Part shown: positions 60,495-64,000 of the stretch, piece after piece
Position numbering within the stretch: position 1 is the first letter of the stretch
Layout: each line of letters opens with the position of its first letter
NCBI GenBank assembly: GCA_902762955.1
Contig: CACWQH010000001.1
Span: 43,483 to 107,482 of the forward strand
Origin: an uncultured Lachnospiraceae bacterium
Lineage (GTDB): Bacteria > Bacillota > Clostridia > Lachnospirales > Lachnospiraceae
Reading direction: 5' to 3'
Length of the DNA: 64,000 nt
The notes under the pieces: generated by a model
The model's database searches: none
Told to the model about the DNA's origin: nothing
The model's input: the letters and a program-made list of their open reading frames with translations, nothing else
Translations under genes and position numbers: made by a program

Positions 60495-61697
60495 TTAATA
60501 ATTATCAATTGCATCGTACATACCAAGCATAGGCGAGTAAATTGCAATTACTATACCACCAACTACAACAGCCATAAGTACGATAACCATAGGTTCCATA
60601 GCAGCTGTAAGAGCATCAGTTGCATTTTCCACTTCCATCTCATAGTAATCAGCAACCTTATCCATCATATCTTCGATATTACCGGTCTCCTCGCCTATCT
60701 TAATCATCTGCGGAAGCATAGGTGGGAAAAGTTCCATATCTCTTATCGGCTTAGAAAGCGGTAAACCTTTTGCAACCTGAACCTTAGCATCAAGCAGACC
60801 TTCTCTTATGATTTTATTGTTCTGCATCTTAGCTACCTGCTCAATTGCATCAAGGAGAGGTATACCTGAAGCCATAAGTGTACTAAGGGTTCTTGAAAAA
60901 CTTGCTGCAGCAGACTTTATGGTTAGATTACCAAAAAGCGGAGCCTTAATAGCTATATTTGCATAAACTGTAGAACCAACTTCTGTCTTTCCAAAAAACT
61001 TTATTGCAAGTACTACAGCAGCAACAATCAGTATAACGAAATACCACTTATGTACCATAAAATCACTCAAATTAACCAACATCTGTGTAGCCTTCGGAAG
61101 TTCAGCGCCCATATCTGCAAACATATCTGCAAACTGCGGTATAACTGTGCAAAGAAGAACTACAACTACCGCCAATACTACTATAAGAATTATAATAGGA
61201 TAAGTCATAGCGCCTTTAATCTTGGACTTTAATTTGTTATTCTTCTCAAAGTGTGTTGTAAGTCTTTCAAACGCAACTTCAAGATTACCTGACATCTCAC
61301 CTGCTGCCGTCATATTGACAAGTATAGGTGGGAATATCTTAGGATTAAGTTTAAACGCATCTGCAAGAGTACCACCCTTTTGAACATATGCCTGAGCATC
61401 TCTCAAGCCTTGTTGAAGAGTTTTGTTATCCATCTGCTCTGCCATCATGTCAAGTGCAGTGATAACCGTAACACCCGCATTAAGAACTGATACAAACTGC
61501 TTACAAAAAACAGCCAAATCCTTATCTTTAACTTTCTTTCCTCTTTTAGCGCCTTTAGCACCTTTTTCCTTAATGTCCTGTATCATATATCCTTCGGACT
61601 TAAGTTTCTCTCTGGCTTTATCCTCGCCAGCAGCTTCAACGGTCAGGCTTTTGCTCTTGCCGTTTTGATCCATGACCTTACATATATACTGTGCCAT
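60495..61697 (-). CDS. pilC: Type IV pilus inner-membrane platform PilC
   Basis: A 400-residue GspF/PilC-type protein with two related halves, each with membrane helices. Seen: the N-terminal KVMDQNGKSKSLTVEAAGED region, FCKQFVSVLNAGVTVITALD, LEVAFERLTTHFEKNNKLKS, FSRTLSTLMASGIPLLDAIE and the C-terminal ALTAAMEPMVIVLMAVVVGG. It forms the base on which PilB adds and PilT removes pilins. ATG at 61697 with GGAGG; promoter at 61717-61745. Confidence 0.95.
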   Translation of the reverse strand: MAQYICKVMDQNGKSKSLTVEAAGEDKAREKLKSEGYMIQDIKEKGAKGAKRGKKVKDKDLAVFCKQFVSVLNAGVTVITALDMMAEQMDNKTLQQGLRDAQAYVQKGGTLADAFKLNPKIFPPILVNMTAAGEMSGNLEVAFERLTTHFEKNNKLKSKIKGAMTYPIIILIVVLAVVVVLLCTVIPQFADMFADMGAELPKATQMLVNLSDFMVHKWYFVILIVAAVVLAIKFFGKTEVGSTVYANIAIKAPLFGNLTIKSAAASFSRTLSTLMASGIPLLDAIEQVAKMQNNKIIREGLLDAKVQVAKGLPLSKPIRDMELFPPMLPQMIKIGEETGNIEDMMDKVADYYEMEVENATDALTAAMEPMVIVLMAVVVGGIVIAIYSPMLGMYDAIDNY

Positions 61698-61716
61698 TCT
61701 TACTCCTCCGACCCTT

Positions 61717-61745
61717 GTTATAAATTATGAATAAATTATTAACAA
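61717..61745 (-). promoter_or_regulatory. Sigma-A-type promoter for pilC
   Basis: Minus strand: TTGTTA, 17 nt, TATAAC, just upstream of the pilC ribosome binding site, inside a 139-base AT-rich gap after pilT. Confidence 0.55.
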
Positions 61746-61836
61746 TATGTATCTAAATGTAGTATATAATATTATGTCTACTTTTTCAACATATTTTAAA
61801 TATTTTTTTATTTTTTTGTTAATATTGCACAAAAGA

Positions 61837-62889
61837 TTACATCTGTTTCTTCATTGCAACCTGATCCTGTGCATAAATAAGTGCATTATCTCTTGTAATC
61901 ACGCCGCCTCTGTAGAGTTCCATAATGAAATCATCCATGGTAACCATTCCGGCCTGTCTGCTTGTCTGAATAGTCGACTGTATCTGGTGGGTCTTGGCTT
62001 CTCTTATAAGGCTTCGTATAGCCGGGTTAGCGAGCATAACCTCGAAAGCAGCTACTCGTCCGTTACCGTCTGCGGTCGGTATAAGCGACTGGGAGATAAC
62101 GCCTTCAAGAACCATAGAAAGCTGAATTCTTGTCTGTTGCTGCTGATGTGGTGGAAATACATCGACGATACGGTCGATAGTCGAAGCAGCACCGATTGTA
62201 TGGAGTGTCGAGAAAACCAAGTGACCGGTCTCAGCTGCAGTTATGGCAGTTGATATAGTCTCAAGGTCACGCATCTCTCCTACAAGGATTATATCAGGAT
62301 CCTCACGAAGAGCAGCTCTTAAGGCATTTGCATAGCTTAATGTATCCATACCTATCTCTCGCTGATTTACAACTGACTTTTTATGTTTATGTACATACTC
62401 GATAGGATCCTCAAGTGTAATAATATGGTCGGTAAGATTTTCATTTGCCTTATTGATTATAGAAGCAAGCGTTGTTGACTTACCTGAACCTGTAGGTCCT
62501 GTTACGAGTACAAGTCCTCTTTTCTTCTTATATAATTGTACAACCGAATCAGGTATACCGAGCATATCCGGTCTTGGAATCTGAGTATCAACCTTTCTGT
62601 ATGCAGCTGCCATATTTCCTCTGTCCATAAATACATTAACACGGAAACGTCCGGTTTCTGCTGCCGCAAATGAGAAGTCGACCTCTCCTCTTTCCTTAAG
62701 TATTGCCTTGTGTCTTTCATGCATAGTGGATCCGATTGCTTCTGCTGCGTCAGCAGGTGAAAGCGGCGGAACCTCAACTTCAGTAAGCTTACCATTTATA
62801 CGAAGCTTTGGAGGTATTCCACAAGCAAGATGTACATCGGATGCATTTTGTTCTACTGCAAATGCAAGCAGTTCCTTCATATCTAACAT
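61837..62889 (-). CDS. pilT: Pilus retraction ATPase PilT
   Basis: A 350-residue hexameric ATPase that depolymerises pili. Seen: N-terminal ASDVHLACGIPPKLRINGKL, Walker A GPTGSGKST (131-139), Asp box, Walker B PDIILVGEMRDLETI, His box GHLVFSTLHTIGAA, and the PilT-specific AIRSLIREAKTHQIQSTIQT, where most PilT have AIRNLIREGK. Its presence means that the pilus is probably retractile and gives twitching motility or DNA uptake. ATG at 62889 with AAAGGAG at 9 nt. Confidence 0.96.
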   Translation of the reverse strand: MLDMKELLAFAVEQNASDVHLACGIPPKLRINGKLTEVEVPPLSPADAAEAIGSTMHERHKAILKERGEVDFSFAAAETGRFRVNVFMDRGNMAAAYRKVDTQIPRPDMLGIPDSVVQLYKKKRGLVLVTGPTGSGKSTTLASIINKANENLTDHIITLEDPIEYVHKHKKSVVNQREIGMDTLSYANALRAALREDPDIILVGEMRDLETISTAITAAETGHLVFSTLHTIGAASTIDRIVDVFPPHQQQQTRIQLSMVLEGVISQSLIPTADGNGRVAAFEVMLANPAIRSLIREAKTHQIQSTIQTSRQAGMVTMDDFIMELYRGGVITRDNALIYAQDQVAMKKQM

Positions 62890-62916
62890 TATATAGTCTC
62901 CTTTAAAATATATATT

Positions 62917-64000
62917 TTAGTACTCATCACCGGTCTCGTAAGTAATCTTCTTCATCTCTGCCAATGAAGTGATTCCTGCAAGCACGTGTTTAGCCGCACC
63001 CATCTTAAGTGTAAGCATACCTTCAGCAAGGGCCTGTTTTTCTATTACATCGGCTGTTGAGCCTCTTGCGATAACCGCCTGAAGTTCTTTTGATACAGGC
63101 ATCATCTCATATACACCGATACGTCCCGAATATCCCGTATCTCCGCAAAGCGGACATCCAACCGGCTCATAAACTACAGTATCATCGTCAGGCTCTACAC
63201 CAAGAATAACCTTTTCATCATCTTCGGCAAGTCTTGGCTGCTTGCAAGAATTGCAAAGTCTTCTTACAAGTCTTTGTGCGATAACTCCAACAAGCGCGTC
63301 ACCGGCAACATAAGGCTCAATACCCATATCTATGATACGTGTAACCGTAGATGCGGCAGAGTTTGTATGGAGTGTGGATACTACCAAGTGTCCTGTGATG
63401 GCAGCCTGTACGGCAATCTGTGCAGTCTCACCATCACGAATCTCTCCTATCATTATTATATCCGGGTCCTGACGGAGGATAGAACGAAGTGCGGCAGCAA
63501 ATGTAAGTTCTGCCTTAACATTAACCTGTACCTGATTGATTCCGTCGATATTTGCCTCGACAGGATCTTCTACAGTTATTATATTAACGTCTTCGGTATT
63601 AAGCTCACTCAAGGATGTATAAAGTGTAGTTGACTTACCAGAACCTGTTGGTCCTGTAACAAGGATAATTCCATGTGGGTTACTCAAAATACCATCAAAC
63701 ACTTTAAGTTCCTGTGGTCCGAATCCAAGTGCGCTCTTAGGCTTTGTAAGACCATCCTTGGAGGTAAGTCTCATAACTGTTTTCTCACCATATACTGTAG
63801 GAAGAATAGAAACACGGACATCAAACTCTCTCTTATCTACTACTATTGTAATACGACCGTCCTGAGGCTTTCTCTTTTCTGCGATATCCATACCACCTAT
63901 AATCTTGATACGGGCACTGATTGCTGAAAGGAGTGTATAATCATAAGACATAACCTGTTTTAATGCACCGTCTATACGATATCTGACACGAACACTCGAC
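62917..64000 (-). CDS. pilB: Pilus assembly ATPase PilB (5' end missing)
   Basis: The open reading frame runs from the stop at 62917 to the right edge without a valid start, as residues upstream (SVRVRYRIDGALKQVMSYDY) belong to the same protein, so at least 361 codons of a roughly 550-residue ATPase are present. Seen: IPTVYGEKTVMRL-like SILPTVYGEKTVMRLTSK, Walker A GPTGSGKSTTLY, Asp box VEDPVEANIDGINQVQVN, Walker B PDIIMIGEIRDGET, His box HLVVSTLHTN, and the C-terminal zinc motif CNSCKQP...CPLCGDTGYSGR. It drives pilin polymerisation. pilT follows after 27 bases. Confidence 0.95.
   Translation of the reverse strand, partial: SSVRVRYRIDGALKQVMSYDYTLLSAISARIKIIGGMDIAEKRKPQDGRITIVVDKREFDVRVSILPTVYGEKTVMRLTSKDGLTKPKSALGFGPQELKVFDGILSNPHGIILVTGPTGSGKSTTLYTSLSELNTEDVNIITVEDPVEANIDGINQVQVNVKAELTFAAALRSILRQDPDIIMIGEIRDGETAQIAVQAAITGHLVVSTLHTNSAASTVTRIIDMGIEPYVAGDALVGVIAQRLVRRLCNSCKQPRLAEDDEKVILGVEPDDDTVVYEPVGCPLCGDTGYSGRIGVYEMMPVSKELQAVIARGSTADVIEKQALAEGMLTLKMGAAKHVLAGITSLAEMKKITYETGDEY

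Overview
The window reads as chromosomal DNA of a low-GC, spore-former-related Clostridia, most likely a Lachnospiraceae member (Butyrivibrio/Roseburia/Lachnospira type). The reasons are the clostridial gene order spoIIIAA-AH, asp23, nusB, xseA, xseB, ispA, dxs, tlyA, nadK, argR, recN, spoIVB, spo0A; strong AGGAGG ribosome binding sites; many TTG/GTG starts; and small Lachnospiraceae-type proteins (a DUF6465-like protein and an HPr-like protein without the active histidine). The species is not identified. Nearly all genes lie on the minus strand. No gene-free stretch exceeds 300 bases; the largest gaps (6390-6621, 15653-15913, 21338-21505, 43465-43705) each carry a hairpin repeat.

Layout. 1-5028: a propeller-type hybrid sensor kinase cut by the left edge, behind an M18 aminopeptidase. 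5178-11916: an ArgD-like aminotransferase, CheV, a lipoprotein, a two-component system, a membrane protein and a second lipoprotein. 12013-15640: the translation/SRP cluster ylxM-ffh-rpsP-khpA-rimM-trmD. 15914-21337: a SpoIID-like peptidoglycan-binding protein, a zinc-ribbon protein, a PH-domain protein, a 3D-domain wall protein, tRNA-Glu(CTC), mtaB and an HPr-like protein. 21506-25406: a GNAT protein, hisF, hisH, a large repeat-rich membrane protein and a DUF6465-like protein. 25433-42778: the sporulation/isoprenoid/DNA-repair block above, ending in two tandem spo0A paralogues. 42907-44867: efp and an Xaa-Pro peptidase. 44979-64000: a type IV pilus operon from pilB (cut by the right edge) through pilT, pilC, the major pilin, pilD, a pilM-pilN fusion, pilO, minor prepilins and a 1708-residue secreted protein.

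The most unusual signals are these. (1) A family of five intergenic hairpin repeats keeps one architecture (long variable stem, asymmetric internal loop, 7-bp stem, 14-nt loop) while stem sequences change in a compensated way; one copy has a different inner stem and loop with the same geometry, and one copy is nested between inverted REP-like palindromes. (2) The hybrid kinase has Asn in place of the phospho-accepting His. (3) Two adjacent Spo0A proteins have receivers degraded at different positions. (4) The pilus operon carries very large, poorly described proteins: a 1005-residue PilX-like protein, a PilO with an extra C-terminal domain, and the 1708-residue DUF5057-like protein. (5) Several regulatory sites can be read directly: a pair of near-identical inverted repeats around the ylxM-ffh promoter, WalR-like boxes before the 3D-domain gene, and a promoter, 0A box and inverted repeat before the first spo0A.
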